From contig UEGQ01000021.1 in the NCBI GenBank assembly GCA_900466005.1, positions 62,001 through 126,000 on the forward strand: a DNA stretch of 64,000 nucleotides, written 5' to 3'. Positions 47,451-57,004 of the stretch are shown one piece after another. Position 1 is the stretch's first letter, and the number at the start of each line of letters is the position of its first letter. Source of the stretch: Hyphomicrobiales bacterium. GTDB taxonomy: Bacteria > Pseudomonadota > Alphaproteobacteria > Rhizobiales > Rhizobiaceae. The notes under the pieces are model-generated. The model was given only the letters and a program-made list of their open reading frames with translations. It ran no database searches and was not told the DNA's origin. Made by a program: the position numbers and the translations under genes.

Positions 47451-49820
47451 ATGACAAGGTCGGTCGAGCGCCGTTTTCTCGCGATCATCGCAATCGCCGT
47501 CGCCATCCTCGTCATCCCTCTCCTCGGGCTCTTCCTCGCCCTGTCGTCGGAGCGCTCCGCGAAGGAGCTCGACGACCATGTCGAAATCCTCCTCGCCGCC
47601 AATGCGCAGGCGCTGGCAAAGCCGCTCTGGGACTTCGACGTCGAGAGCGCCGAGCAGATCACCGCCGCACTTATCTCCGACGACGCGATCACCAAGGTCC
47701 GCGTCCGCGACGTGTCCGGCGGCATCAACGTCTCCATGCCGCCGATGCCGTCCTGGCCCAAAGGCGGCGTCCAGTCTCGTTATCGACCGATCATCTACAA
47801 GACGCTGGACGGCCCGAAGACCGTCGGCACCATCACCGTCTATTACCACCGGCTCGGCATCTTCTCGGCTCTCCGGGAGGCGGAAGGCGTCTTCATCGGC
47901 ATCTTCATCGTCGCGATCCTCGCCATGGTCGGCGCGGCCATCCTCGGCAACCGCATCATGATCGTCAAACCGCTGCTGAAGTTGACGGCGGCCATCGAGG
48001 CGACCCGAAGGCTCGGATCGCGCCACCACGTCGACTGGAATTCGAACGACGAAATGGGCCGGCTCGCAAAGAGCTTCAACGCCATGCAGACGCAGCTGGA
48101 GCAGGAGGAACGCGAGCTCAAGATCGCGCACCGGCGAGCGACGGATATCTACAATCTGACACCCGCCATGCTGTTCTCGATCGATGAGAACGACCGTATC
48201 ACCGACGTCAGCGACTATTGGCTGCTGGCGACGGGCTACGCGCGCGAGGACGTCGTCGGCAAGCACTTCGCGGATCTCGTCGATAGCCCCGTGCGCGGTG
48301 CGTATCTGGTCCACCGCCACGGTCCGAGCGACCGCAAGGTCGTCGAATGCACCACCAGGTTCGTCTGCAAGGACGGCCGTGTCATGGACGTCCTGATCGT
48401 CGAAAGCGGCAAGGCCGCCGGTGACTGCGAGACGGGCCTTTCCCTCAGCGTCATGACCGACGTGACCGAGCTCAAGCGGTCGGAAGCCAGGATCCGTCGC
48501 CAGGCGGTGACCGACCATCTGACCGGCCTCCTGAACCGGCAAGGCTTCGAGAGTGCCCTCGATGAGGAAATCCGCGAGACCGACGCCCGCCGGGGCGAGC
48601 TCGCCTGCATCTTCGTCGATCTCGACCGCTTCAAGTGGATCAACGACAATCTCGGCCACCAGGCCGGCGACACGGTACTGCGCCGGCTCGTCGAACTCAT
48701 GGAGCCGCAGCTTCCTCCCGCCGCCATCGCCGCTCGCATCGGCGGCGACGAATTCGCGATCCTGCTGCGCTCAGACAATGCCGAAGCGGATGCGCTCGCC
48801 CTCGCCCATCGTCTCTGCGGAATGCTGGAGGAGCCCCTCCTCATCAACGGATCGACGGTGCGGCTGAGCGCCAGCATCGGTGTCGCGCTCTATCCCCGCC
48901 ACGCGCACAACGCGGCGGAACTGCTGCAGAAATCGGACATGGCGATGTACACCAAGAAGCGTGGCGGCAAGAACGGCGCGCTGCTCTACGACCCGCTGAT
49001 CCAGGACAACACCCGCCAGCGGGCGGAGATCGAGCAGGACATCGAGGAGGCGCTTGCCAACGACTGGTTCGAGGCCTATTTCCAGCCGATCGTCGACCTC
49101 GGCGACAGCCGGGTGATCGGATACGAGTCGCTGATGCGCCTCGCTCACCCGCGAAAGGGACTGCTGCCGCCCTCCGACATCATCAGGATCGCCGAGGAAA
49201 CCGGCGCGATCGGCCGCATCGGCAACCGCGTATTCGAAAAGGCGCTCGCCAACCTCGTTGCGCTCACCCGGGCGTCCGGCGACGACAAGACCTATCTCGC
49301 GGTCAATTTCTCGCCGCTCCAGCTCGAGCCGACGCTGCCGATGCTGCTGACGGCGTTGACTGCCCGCCACGACATCGATCCGCGGCGCATCGTTGTCGAG
49401 ATCACCGAGGCGACGCTGCTCCACGACAACCCGCAGATCCGGATGGTGCTCGACGAATTCAGCCGCATCGGCTGCCGCATCGCACTCGATGACTTCGGCA
49501 CCGGCTATTCGTCCCTCAGCTATCTCAGCCGCTTCCCCGTCGATATCGTGAAGATCGACCAGTCCTTCATCCGTTCCCTCGCTGCCGACGAAGCGGAATT
49601 GCGCCACAAGAGCCGCATGCTCGTCGAAGGCATCACCGCGATCTCCCACAAGATGGAATGCTCGGTGATCGCGGAAGGCGTCGAGACGAAGGAGCAGCGC
49701 GACCTCCTTCAGGAGTTTGGTGTCGATTGCGGACAAGGCTATTTCTTCGCGCGGCCGCAACCCGTGGAGCAGTTGATCGCAGCCTACGATACCGCCCGAA
49801 AGACAACCTCCGTCGCCTGA
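47451..49820 (+). CDS. Membrane GGDEF-EAL protein with PAS domain
   Basis: A 789-residue inner-membrane c-di-GMP enzyme. Layout: TM1 (about 9-31), periplasmic region (about 32-145), TM2 (about 147-168), HAMP, PAS (about 230-345), GGDEF (about 350-510) and EAL (about 530-780). The GGDEF active site is intact (RIGGDEFAIL), with LTGLLNRQGFE and DLDRFKWINDNLGH. The EAL part keeps ESL (in YESLMRL), VNFSPLQLE, EITEATLL, DDFGTGYSSL, VKIDQSF and the late GQGYFFARP, so both making and hydrolysing c-di-GMP is possible. A binding-protein gene follows by 32 bases. Operon likely. Confidence 0.94.
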   Translation: MTRSVERRFLAIIAIAVAILVIPLLGLFLALSSERSAKELDDHVEILLAANAQALAKPLWDFDVESAEQITAALISDDAITKVRVRDVSGGINVSMPPMPSWPKGGVQSRYRPIIYKTLDGPKTVGTITVYYHRLGIFSALREAEGVFIGIFIVAILAMVGAAILGNRIMIVKPLLKLTAAIEATRRLGSRHHVDWNSNDEMGRLAKSFNAMQTQLEQEERELKIAHRRATDIYNLTPAMLFSIDENDRITDVSDYWLLATGYAREDVVGKHFADLVDSPVRGAYLVHRHGPSDRKVVECTTRFVCKDGRVMDVLIVESGKAAGDCETGLSLSVMTDVTELKRSEARIRRQAVTDHLTGLLNRQGFESALDEEIRETDARRGELACIFVDLDRFKWINDNLGHQAGDTVLRRLVELMEPQLPPAAIAARIGGDEFAILLRSDNAEADALALAHRLCGMLEEPLLINGSTVRLSASIGVALYPRHAHNAAELLQKSDMAMYTKKRGGKNGALLYDPLIQDNTRQRAEIEQDIEEALANDWFEAYFQPIVDLGDSRVIGYESLMRLAHPRKGLLPPSDIIRIAEETGAIGRIGNRVFEKALANLVALTRASGDDKTYLAVNFSPLQLEPTLPMLLTALTARHDIDPRRIVVEITEATLLHDNPQIRMVLDEFSRIGCRIALDDFGTGYSSLSYLSRFPVDIVKIDQSFIRSLAADEAELRHKSRMLVEGITAISHKMECSVIAEGVETKEQRDLLQEFGVDCGQGYFFARPQPVEQLIAAYDTARKTTSVA

Positions 49821-49852
49821 CCGCGGCGACAAACGAGCAAGGATGGCATGAC

Positions 49853-50569
49853 ATGAAGAGGCTTGCATTACTCCTGCTGCTCGGCACGGCGCCAGCCGCC
49901 GAGGCCGAAACCATCCATTTCACGACGGAGAACTACCCGCCCTATAATTTCCGCGAAAACGGCGAGTATCGCGGCCTCGGCTACGAGCAGGTCGTCGCGC
50001 TGATGAAGGAAGCCGGCGTCGACTACACGATCGAGATGATGCCGTGGGCCCGAGCGATCGCGCTTGCCGAGAGCGAGCCGCTCTACTGCGTGTTCACCAC
50101 CGCGCACATCGCCGAGCGCAACAGTCGTTTCAAGTGGGTGGAGCCGCTCGCGATCGACCGCAACGTCATGGTGGCGAGAGAAGGCGCCGGCATCAAGGCG
50201 ATCACCATCGCCGAGGCGCGCGAATACGTCGTCGGAACCCAGCGCAACGACTATACCCAGCAGTTGCTGGAGCGGAACGGCTTCCCGAAGATCGACCTCG
50301 CGACCGACCTCGACCTAACCCTCAAGAAGCTCCTGAGCGGCCGCATCGACATGATGCCGATCTCGGAACGCTACTATCTCCAGCTGCGCGAAGAGGGTCA
50401 CCCGCTCGAACAGCGCTTCGTGCTGACGGAGCAGAAGTTCAGCATCGCCTGCAACCAGAACTTTCCCCAGGATCTCCTCGGCAAGATGCAGGCAGGCCTC
50501 GACAAGCTGATTGCCGACGGCACGCAGAGGGAACTCCTCACCAAGTACGGAATGCAAGTCCCCAACTGA
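49853..50569 (+). CDS. Periplasmic solute-binding protein (SBP_bac_3 type)
   Basis: A 238-residue protein with a signal peptide (about 1-18, LLLLLGTAPAAEA) and the bac_3 amino-acid/solute-binding fold: FTTENYPPYNF, GLGYEQVVALM, MMPWARAIALAES, PLYCVFTTAHIAERN. No ABC permease or ATPase gene is adjacent, so it is an orphan binding protein. It is 32 bases after the GGDEF-EAL gene on the same strand, suggesting it passes a periplasmic signal to that enzyme's sensor region. ATG 49853 is reached after GGATGGCATG with a weak ribosome site. Confidence 0.88.
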   Translation: MKRLALLLLLGTAPAAEAETIHFTTENYPPYNFRENGEYRGLGYEQVVALMKEAGVDYTIEMMPWARAIALAESEPLYCVFTTAHIAERNSRFKWVEPLAIDRNVMVAREGAGIKAITIAEAREYVVGTQRNDYTQQLLERNGFPKIDLATDLDLTLKKLLSGRIDMMPISERYYLQLREEGHPLEQRFVLTEQKFSIACNQNFPQDLLGKMQAGLDKLIADGTQRELLTKYGMQVPN

Positions 50570-50650
50570 CGCGGGGCGCGCCGCAGGGGTTGACATCCGC
50601 GCCGTTTCGCGGTGGTGGATCGCATACCCATTCGAAAAGCGGACCGTCCC

Positions 50651-51367
50651 ATGCTCATCATCGCCGGCCTCGGCAATCCGGGCGCCAAGTATTCGGAGAA
50701 CCGGCACAATATCGGCTTCATGGCGGTGGATGCCATCCATCGCCGCCACCGCTTCTCGCCCTGGAGCAAGAAGTTCAAGGCGGAGATCGCCGAAGGCGAG
50801 ATCGCCGGCGAGAAGGTGTTGCTGATGAAGCCGCAGACCTTCATGAACCTTTCCGGCGAGGCGGTCGGGGAAGCCATGCGCTTCTACAAGCTGAAGCCCG
50901 CCGACATCGTCGCCATCCACGACGAACTCGACCTCCCCGCCGGCAAGGCGCGGATGAAGACCGGCGGCGGTCATGGCGGCCACAACGGCCTCAAGTCGCT
51001 CGACGCCCATTGCGGCAAGGACTACCGCCGGCTTCGGCTCGGCATCGGCCATCCCGGCGACAAGGAGCGCGTGCACGGCCACGTGCTCGGCGATTTCGCC
51101 AAGGTCGACTGGACCTGGCTCGATCCGCTGCTCGACGCGATCGCCGACAATGCCGACCTCCTGCTCCAGCCCGACGAGTCGAAGCTCATGAACAAGCTGG
51201 CGCTCGCAACCGGCGGCAAGGAAGAGCCTGCGAAGGCGAAGCCGGAGAAGCCGCCCGGCCAGTCGCACATCCGCCAGGCCCGCAACAATGCCCAGCCGAA
51301 GAAGCTGCCCGAAACCGGGCCGATGGCGGAGATGCTGAAGCGGATGTTCGGCAAGAAGGGAGAGTAA
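50651..51367 (+). CDS. pth: Peptidyl-tRNA hydrolase
   Basis: A 238-residue enzyme that frees tRNA from stalled peptidyl-tRNA. Conserved: [20 protein letters not shown] (catalytic His19 in NRHN), [21 protein letters not shown] (Asp) and [12 protein letters not shown]. The catalytic core is the first about 190 residues; a Lys/Pro-rich tail of about 45 residues extends beyond the E. coli length, as is common in rhizobia. The ATG follows a weak ribosome site. GNAT gene follows 5 bases later. Confidence 0.96.
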   Translation: MLIIAGLGNPGAKYSENRHNIGFMAVDAIHRRHRFSPWSKKFKAEIAEGEIAGEKVLLMKPQTFMNLSGEAVGEAMRFYKLKPADIVAIHDELDLPAGKARMKTGGGHGGHNGLKSLDAHCGKDYRRLRLGIGHPGDKERVHGHVLGDFAKVDWTWLDPLLDAIADNADLLLQPDESKLMNKLALATGGKEEPAKAKPEKPPGQSHIRQARNNAQPKKLPETGPMAEMLKRMFGKKGE

Positions 51368-51372
51368 GGCGG

Positions 51373-51825
51373 ATGCAGGAGCAGGACTTTGCCATCCGCG
51401 CCGCCGTTGCCGACGATCTTGCTGGACTTCTTCTCCTCTATCACCACCTCAACCCCGTCGACTCGCCGCTCGAGCGGGCAACGGCCGAGGAACGCTTCGC
51501 CGCCATGCTGGCACAGCCCGGTATGACCGTCTTTATCGGCTTTGCCGGTGAACTCGCCGCCGCCACCGTCACGCTTGTCGTCGTGCCGAACCTGACGCGC
51601 AACGGCGCCCCTTATGCGCTGATCGAAAACGTCGTTACTCATGCCGAGCATCGCAAGAAGGGCTATGCCGGCGCCGTCATCAGGCATGCGGTGGAGGCGG
51701 CCTGGAAGGCCGGCTGTTACAAAGCGATGCTGCTCACCGGTTCGAAGAACCCGGCGACGCTGCGCTTTTACGAGAACTGTGGCTTCGTGCAGAACAAGAC
51801 TGGCTACCAGATCAGGCGAAGCTGA
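51373..51825 (+). CDS. GNAT-family N-acetyltransferase
   Basis: A 150-residue GNAT protein. ENVVTHAEHRKKGYAGAVIRH (acetyl-CoA binding, Q/RxxGxG-like motif, about 92-112) and the end LRFYENCGFVQNKTGYQIR are typical. It lies 5 bases after pth, so the two are co-translated. The acceptor is unknown. It converges on clpS2. Confidence 0.9.
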   Translation: MQEQDFAIRAAVADDLAGLLLLYHHLNPVDSPLERATAEERFAAMLAQPGMTVFIGFAGELAAATVTLVVVPNLTRNGAPYALIENVVTHAEHRKKGYAGAVIRHAVEAAWKAGCYKAMLLTGSKNPATLRFYENCGFVQNKTGYQIRRS

Positions 51826-51841
51826 CCTCACCCTCCAGGAC

Positions 51842-52153
51842 TCACTCCTCCGGCTCGGTCGTGAACATCAGCGGAAAGCCCGCCTGCTTGCCGAGCTCCG
51901 TGCCTTCCCTCGCCTTGGTCTCGGCGATGTCGCGCGCATAGACGCAGACGACACAGCTTCCCTTCTGGTGCGCCGTGATCATCACCCGGTAACACATGTC
52001 CTCGCTCATGCGGAAAACCGCCTTCAAGACGACGACGACGAATTCGCGGGGCGTGTAGTCGTCGTTGACGAGGACGACCTTGTAAAGTTTCGGCCGCTCG
52101 ATCTTTGGCTTGGTGGCCGGTTTTACCTTGACCGCAATATCATTGTCACTCAT
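51842..52153 (-). CDS. clpS2: ATP-dependent Clp protease adaptor ClpS2
   Basis: A 103-residue ClpS. The N-terminal unstructured segment (about 1-24, Lys-rich) leads into KLYKVVLVNDDYTPREFVV, a N-degron-binding core with DDYT and AHQKGSCVV (the His). It delivers N-end-rule substrates to ClpAP. It is alone, without clpA next to it, which is how the second rhizobial copy ClpS2 occurs. Start MSDNDIAV at 52153 is chosen; 25 upstream residues are not family-like. Confidence 0.88.
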   Translation of the reverse strand: MSDNDIAVKVKPATKPKIERPKLYKVVLVNDDYTPREFVVVVLKAVFRMSEDMCYRVMITAHQKGSCVVCVYARDIAETKAREGTELGKQAGFPLMFTTEPEE

Positions 52154-52383
52154 CGGAACACTCCCGCGATGACAGATGGATGGGCAAAGCGCCTGACGGC
52201 ACGATATTGCCTCGCCGGCGGGCGTCATTCAAGGATTTCGCTGCCGTCCCCGCCGCAGACGACAAAGCAGGCGCACCGAACGGCGTCCCGATTGATGCTC
52301 CGGCGACGACAGCCCTTGACCTTGCCCCGCCCATTTCGCAAAAGGCAGCAACGGAATTCTCAAGCTGAGCAGGTATTCAAGCC

Positions 52384-53487
<1,104 letters not shown>

Positions 53488-53516
53488 GCGAAACCGCTGC
53501 GGTCACACAACAAAAG

Positions 53517-53553
53517 AGGCATCGCCACCCCCGTGGCGATGCCTTTCTCTTTT
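53517..53553. terminator. Bidirectional terminator of ychF and DUF2892 gene
   Basis: AGGCATCGCCAC / GTGGCGATGCCT, perfect 12-bp stem with a CCCC loop, then TTCTCTTTT; the other side has AAAAGA, so it can work in both directions. Confidence 0.9.
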
Positions 53554-53569
53554 GCGCGGTGGGAACGCC

Positions 53570-53776
53570 TTACGCCTTCTTTGCCGGGCAGGAGGAGATG
53601 CCGAGCATCGAATAGAGCGGGCACGTCGAGAAGAGCCCCGTCAGCAGGGGCACGACGCCGATCAGCGTGTAGTAACGCCACGAGGCGTCCGGATACATGA
53701 AGAACAGCGACAGGAGTACGAGGCCGACGACGATACGAACGATCCGGTCGACCGTCCCGACATTCTTGGCAAACAT
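53570..53776 (-). CDS. DUF2892 small membrane protein
   Basis: A 68-residue protein with two hydrophobic helices (VDRIVRIVVGLVLLSLFF about 9-26; YYTLIGVVPLLTGLFSTCPLY about 35-55, shown by ends YYTLI...CPLY) and a cysteine pair in STCPLYSMLGISSCPAK. It matches the YgaP C-terminal membrane domain family (DUF2892), which occurs beside rhodanese or sulfur/thiol genes. It follows the Crp/Fnr gene on the same strand after a 112-base gap; a purine-rich GAAAGGAAAG precedes the ATG. Confidence 0.88.
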   Translation of the reverse strand: MFAKNVGTVDRIVRIVVGLVLLSLFFMYPDASWRYYTLIGVVPLLTGLFSTCPLYSMLGISSCPAKKA

Positions 53777-53888
53777 TGTCTTTCCTTTCCGCGTTGCAGG
53801 AGATTCCGCAATGTCGCAAGCATAGCCAAACGTGGTACCCCGTCAGTGACTTAGTCACAGGACAGGAAAGTTGGGCGAGATGCGCCCG

Positions 53889-54545
53889 TCAGTCGGGCGA
53901 CGCCATGCGCCGGAGCTGGACGGGATCGAGGATGCGGATCTGCCCGCGCTCACTGCTGACGATTCCGCGCGCCGAAAGCTCCTCCAGCCGCCGCGACACC
54001 ACCTCGCGGGCCGAGCCGATCATCGCGGCAAGTTCCTGGTGGGTGGCGACGACGATGCCTTCCGGTCCCGCCCGTTCGAGCAGGGACTTGGCAAGACGCC
54101 GCTCGACCTTCACGAACGCCACCTGCTCGAGAAGCAGCATCAGTTCCGAAAGGCGACTGGCAAAGGCGCGAAAAACGAAGCCGCGGAAGGCGGCGGATGT
54201 CGCGAGCAGATCGTCGAACATCTGCGGCGGCATCATCACCGCCACCAGATCCGTTTCGGCAATCGCCTCGCCCGTATAGGGCGCGCCGCCGAGCACGCCG
54301 AGCGTCGTCTGAACGCAGGTCTCGCCGGGGCAGACGGAATAGAGGAGAAGCTCGCGGCCGTTGCGGCCGGTCATGTAGACGCCGATGCGCCCGGACAGAA
54401 GGATGAGAAAGACCTCGGCCCTGTCGCCCGGCCGGAAAAGCGTCGTGCGCTCCGCCACGTGCTGCGGCTTCAGGCTCCCGAGATGCCCGCGCACCTCCGG
54501 TTCCAGCATGTGGAGAAAGCCTGCCTGATCGATCCAACCCGCCAT
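53889..54545 (-). CDS. Crp/Fnr-family regulator
   Basis: A 218-residue regulator: cyclic-nucleotide-binding beta roll (about 20-125) and winged helix (about 145-215; THQELAAMIGSAREVVSRRLEEL, shown by ends THQEL...RLEEL). It lacks the four-cysteine Fe-S cluster of Fnr but has a C-x4-C pair in SVCPGETCVQ within the cNMP fold, common in a Crp subgroup coupled to DUF2892 genes and redox or sulfur functions. ATG 54545 has GGAGGGTCC upstream. The DUF2892 gene is downstream on the same strand. It is divergent from the MaoC gene at 54612, whose promoter lies in the 66-base gap. Confidence 0.9.
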   Translation of the reverse strand: MAGWIDQAGFLHMLEPEVRGHLGSLKPQHVAERTTLFRPGDRAEVFLILLSGRIGVYMTGRNGRELLLYSVCPGETCVQTTLGVLGGAPYTGEAIAETDLVAVMMPPQMFDDLLATSAAFRGFVFRAFASRLSELMLLLEQVAFVKVERRLAKSLLERAGPEGIVVATHQELAAMIGSAREVVSRRLEELSARGIVSSERGQIRILDPVQLRRMASPD

Positions 54546-54611
54546 GGACCCTCCAGCGATTCCGGGGCATAAGACGCATTGTGCACACTTGGCGGACAGA
54601 GGGAACAGCCG

Positions 54612-55082
54612 ATGCAGGCCGAACGGCTCCACTACGAGGACTTCATGCCCGGACGACGCTTCGAGCTCGGCCCGCGGACAGTGGCAGCCGCCGAGATCGT
54701 CGAATTCGCGAAGGAGTTCGATCCGCAGCCGATGCATCTTTCCGAGGAGGCGGGCCGCGCGAGCATTCTCGGCGGTTTGTCGGCGTCCGGCTGGCATACG
54801 AGCAGCCTCTTCATGCGCATGATGATCGACAGCTACGTGCTGGCGACGGCCTCGGAAGGGGCGCCGGGCATCGACGTCATGCAGTGGCGAAAGCCGGTCA
54901 TCGCCGGCGACACGCTGAGCGGCCATTCGACGGTCGAGGCCGCGCGTCCGATGCGCTCCCGCCCCGGCCTCGGCATCGTCACCTTCGCCCACCAACTTTT
55001 CAATCAGCGCGGAGAGCTCGTTCTTTCCGCCCGCAATTCCATCATGGTGCGTCAGCGCAATCCCGAAAAGGCTTCCGCATGA
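54612..55082 (+). CDS. MaoC-family dehydratase/hydratase-like protein, copy 1
   Basis: A 156-residue hotdog-fold protein of the MaoC family. EFAKEFDPQPMHLSEEAGRAS (hydratase 2 motif with the catalytic Asp/His pair in D-P-Q-P-M-H, about 35-47) and SGWHTSSLFMRMMID follow the usual pattern. It hydrates enoyl-thioesters or acts on related acyl groups. The last 4 bases overlap the start of the second copy. The pair may form a heterodimer. Confidence 0.87.
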   Translation: MQAERLHYEDFMPGRRFELGPRTVAAAEIVEFAKEFDPQPMHLSEEAGRASILGGLSASGWHTSSLFMRMMIDSYVLATASEGAPGIDVMQWRKPVIAGDTLSGHSTVEAARPMRSRPGLGIVTFAHQLFNQRGELVLSARNSIMVRQRNPEKASA

Positions 55083-55546
55083 GGATGCTCGACCTCTACC
55101 CCGCCGGCACGCGCCTTGCGCTCGGGTCGGCGAACTTCTCCGCCGAGGACATCGTCCGCTTCGCCGAAAAGTTCGACCCGCAACCCTTCCATGTCGATGC
55201 AGAGGCGGCGAAGACTTACGTCTTCGGAGCACTTTGCGCCTCCGGCTGGCATACCTGCGCCTGCTGGATGCGATGCTTCATCGGCTTCTGGGAACGCGAG
55301 ACGAAGCGCCTTTCCGCCGAAGGCATCGTACCGCCGAGGCTCGGCCCCTCCCCGGGGTTCGCCGAGCTACAATGGCTGAAACCCGTCTATGTGGGCGATG
55401 TCGTCAGCTATTCGCTCACCAGCCTCGACTGCCGTCCGCTGGCCTCCCGACCGGGGCTCGTTCTCAACACCGGCCTCGCCGAAGGCATCAACCAGAACGG
55501 CGAGCCGGTGCTGCGGTTCAAAAGCAACATTCTCGAATTCGAATAG
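55079..55546 (+). CDS. MaoC-family dehydratase/hydratase-like protein, copy 2
   Basis: A 155-residue paralogue with the same layout: FAEKFDPQPFHVDAEAAKT (Asp/His pair conserved) and SGWHTCACWMRCFI. It overlaps copy 1 by 4 bases (ATGA), so translation is coupled, and the glutathione peroxidase gene follows after 9 bases. Two tandem single-hotdog MaoC genes are a common arrangement for a heteromeric hydratase. The substrate is unknown. Confidence 0.87.
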   Translation: MRMLDLYPAGTRLALGSANFSAEDIVRFAEKFDPQPFHVDAEAAKTYVFGALCASGWHTCACWMRCFIGFWERETKRLSAEGIVPPRLGPSPGFAELQWLKPVYVGDVVSYSLTSLDCRPLASRPGLVLNTGLAEGINQNGEPVLRFKSNILEFE

Positions 55547-55555
55547 GAGGACGCC

Positions 55556-56035
55556 ATGAATGTCCACGACTTCTCAGCTCTCGACATCTCAGGCAACGAA
55601 CGGAAGCTTTCCGAATTCGCCGGCAAGGTGCTGCTGATCGTCAACACGGCGAGCGCCTGCGGCTTCACGCCCCAATATGGAGGATTGCAGGAATTGCAGG
55701 ACAATTACGCCGGCGACCTCGTCGTCCTCGGCTTTCCCTGCAACCAGTTCGGTGCGCAGGAAAGCGGCACCAACGAGGAGATCGCCTCCTTCTGCGACCT
55801 GAATTTCAAGGTCGGCTTCCCGCTCTTCGCCAAGATCGAGGTCAACGGCGCAGGCGCGCACCCGCTCTACAAGTACCTGACCCACGAAGTGCCCGGCATT
55901 CTCGGCACAAAGGCGGTCAAGTGGAACTTCACGAAGTTCCTCGTGGGGCGTGACGGAATCCCGATCTCCCGCTACGCTCCGGGCACCACGCCTGCCGCCA
56001 TCGAGCAGGATATCGTCAGGGCCATCGGAGATTGA
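55556..56035 (+). CDS. Glutathione peroxidase family protein
   Basis: A 159-residue enzyme of the Cys-type Gpx family. The peroxidatic Cys is in NTASACGFTPQY (residue 35), Gln64 is in FPCNQFGAQES, and VKWNFTKFLV holds the Trp. Such enzymes reduce hydroperoxides with thioredoxin or glutathione. It follows the MaoC pair by 9 bases, so co-transcription is likely. ATG 55556 has AGGAGG upstream. Confidence 0.94.
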   Translation: MNVHDFSALDISGNERKLSEFAGKVLLIVNTASACGFTPQYGGLQELQDNYAGDLVVLGFPCNQFGAQESGTNEEIASFCDLNFKVGFPLFAKIEVNGAGAHPLYKYLTHEVPGILGTKAVKWNFTKFLVGRDGIPISRYAPGTTPAAIEQDIVRAIGD

Positions 56036-56038
56036 GAG

Positions 56039-56331
56039 ATGGCGTCGCGGGCCGGTTTCAGGGTCATGGACGCCGGCCGGCCCGGTCTGCAAGCCGTTCT
56101 GGCGGACGGCGCCCACGCCTTTCTGCGCCACACCCATGAGGAATTCGGCATCGGCCTGATGCAGGCCGGAGGTCAGCTCTCCGCCTCCGGCTGTGGACAG
56201 GTAACGGCCGGCGCCGGAGACATCATCGCCGTCAATGCCGGCGAGGTTCATGATGGCGCTCCGCTCCGCGGCGAAGCGCGCCGGTGGCGGATGCTATCGT
56301 CGCCATGGCCGCGCGGCTTGCGACGACCTGA
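56039..56331 (+). pseudogene. Remnant of an AraC-type regulator
   Basis: An AraC-binding cupin start is readable for about 86 residues: LRHTHEEFGIGLMQAGG, GAGDIIAVNAGEVHDG, RRWRML (ends at about 56293). After that the frame turns into unrelated Arg/Pro-rich sequence that reads through the antisense of apt. In the next frame a short end IVAMAARLATT and stop TGA (56329-56331) could be a C-terminal tail. No AraC HTH is present, so most of the gene is deleted or shifted. It starts 3 bases after the gpx stop. Confidence 0.75.
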
Positions 56332-56340
56332 GGCCGTCCG

Positions 56341-56883
56341 TCAGTGGCCGGAGAACTCGACCAGCGTCCGCACCTCGACGCCGAGCTCCTCGAGCTTCTT
56401 GCGCCCGCCGAGATCCGGCAGGTCGATGACGAAGCACGCGGAGACGACGTCGGCGCCGATCTGGCGCAACAGCTGAACCGCCCCGACGGCGGTGCCGCCC
56501 GTCGCGATCAGGTCGTCGACCAGGATGACCTTCTCGCCGGGCTCGACCGCGTCGACGTGCATCTCCATCTCGTCGACGCCGTATTCGAGGCTGTAGGCGA
56601 TCCTGACCGTGTCGTGGGGAAGCTTGCCCTTCTTGCGGATCGGCACGAAGCCGGCGGACAGCTGGTGGGCCACGGCGCCGCCGAGGATGAAGCCGCGCGC
56701 CTCCATGCCGGCGATCTTGTCGATCTTCATGCCCGCATAGGGCTGGACGAGGGCGTCGACGGCCCGGCGAAATGCCCGCGGGTTGCCGAGCAGCGTGGTG
56801 ATGTCGCGAAAGACGATGCCGGGCTTCGGATAATCGGGAATCGAGCGGATCGAGGATGCGAGCTCAAGCGCAAAGTTGCTCAT
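56341..56883 (-). CDS. apt: Adenine phosphoribosyltransferase
   Basis: A 180-residue enzyme that salvages adenine to AMP with [37 protein letters not shown] and the PRPP loop [20 protein letters not shown] (about 121-140) are conserved. The start MSNFALEL at 56883 is used; 7 further upstream residues are unsupported. It lies downstream of petABC on the same strand, behind a terminator. Confidence 0.96.
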   Translation of the reverse strand: MSNFALELASSIRSIPDYPKPGIVFRDITTLLGNPRAFRRAVDALVQPYAGMKIDKIAGMEARGFILGGAVAHQLSAGFVPIRKKGKLPHDTVRIAYSLEYGVDEMEMHVDAVEPGEKVILVDDLIATGGTAVGAVQLLRQIGADVVSACFVIDLPDLGGRKKLEELGVEVRTLVEFSGH

Positions 56884-56956
56884 TGTCTGTCCAGTGTCAT
56901 TCACATTTCGGGAAGATTGCGCCGGACAGTAGCAAGTCCGGCTTTTCCGACCAACA

Positions 56957-56983
56957 AAAAAGGCGGCCCGAAGACCGCCTTTT
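56957..56983 (-). terminator. Terminator of the petABC operon
   Basis: AAAAGGCGG / CCGCCTTTT (9 bp, CCCGAAGA loop). Read on the minus strand it continues into TTTTTT, 22 bases past the petC stop. Confidence 0.85.
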
Positions 56984-57004
56984 CGAAGTCCCGATCGCAG
57001 ACGA

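Noticed and set aside
52180..52368. 62-residue open frame between clpS2 and ychF
   Set aside because: No ribosome site, no recognised domain, and a composition consistent with chance in GC-rich DNA.
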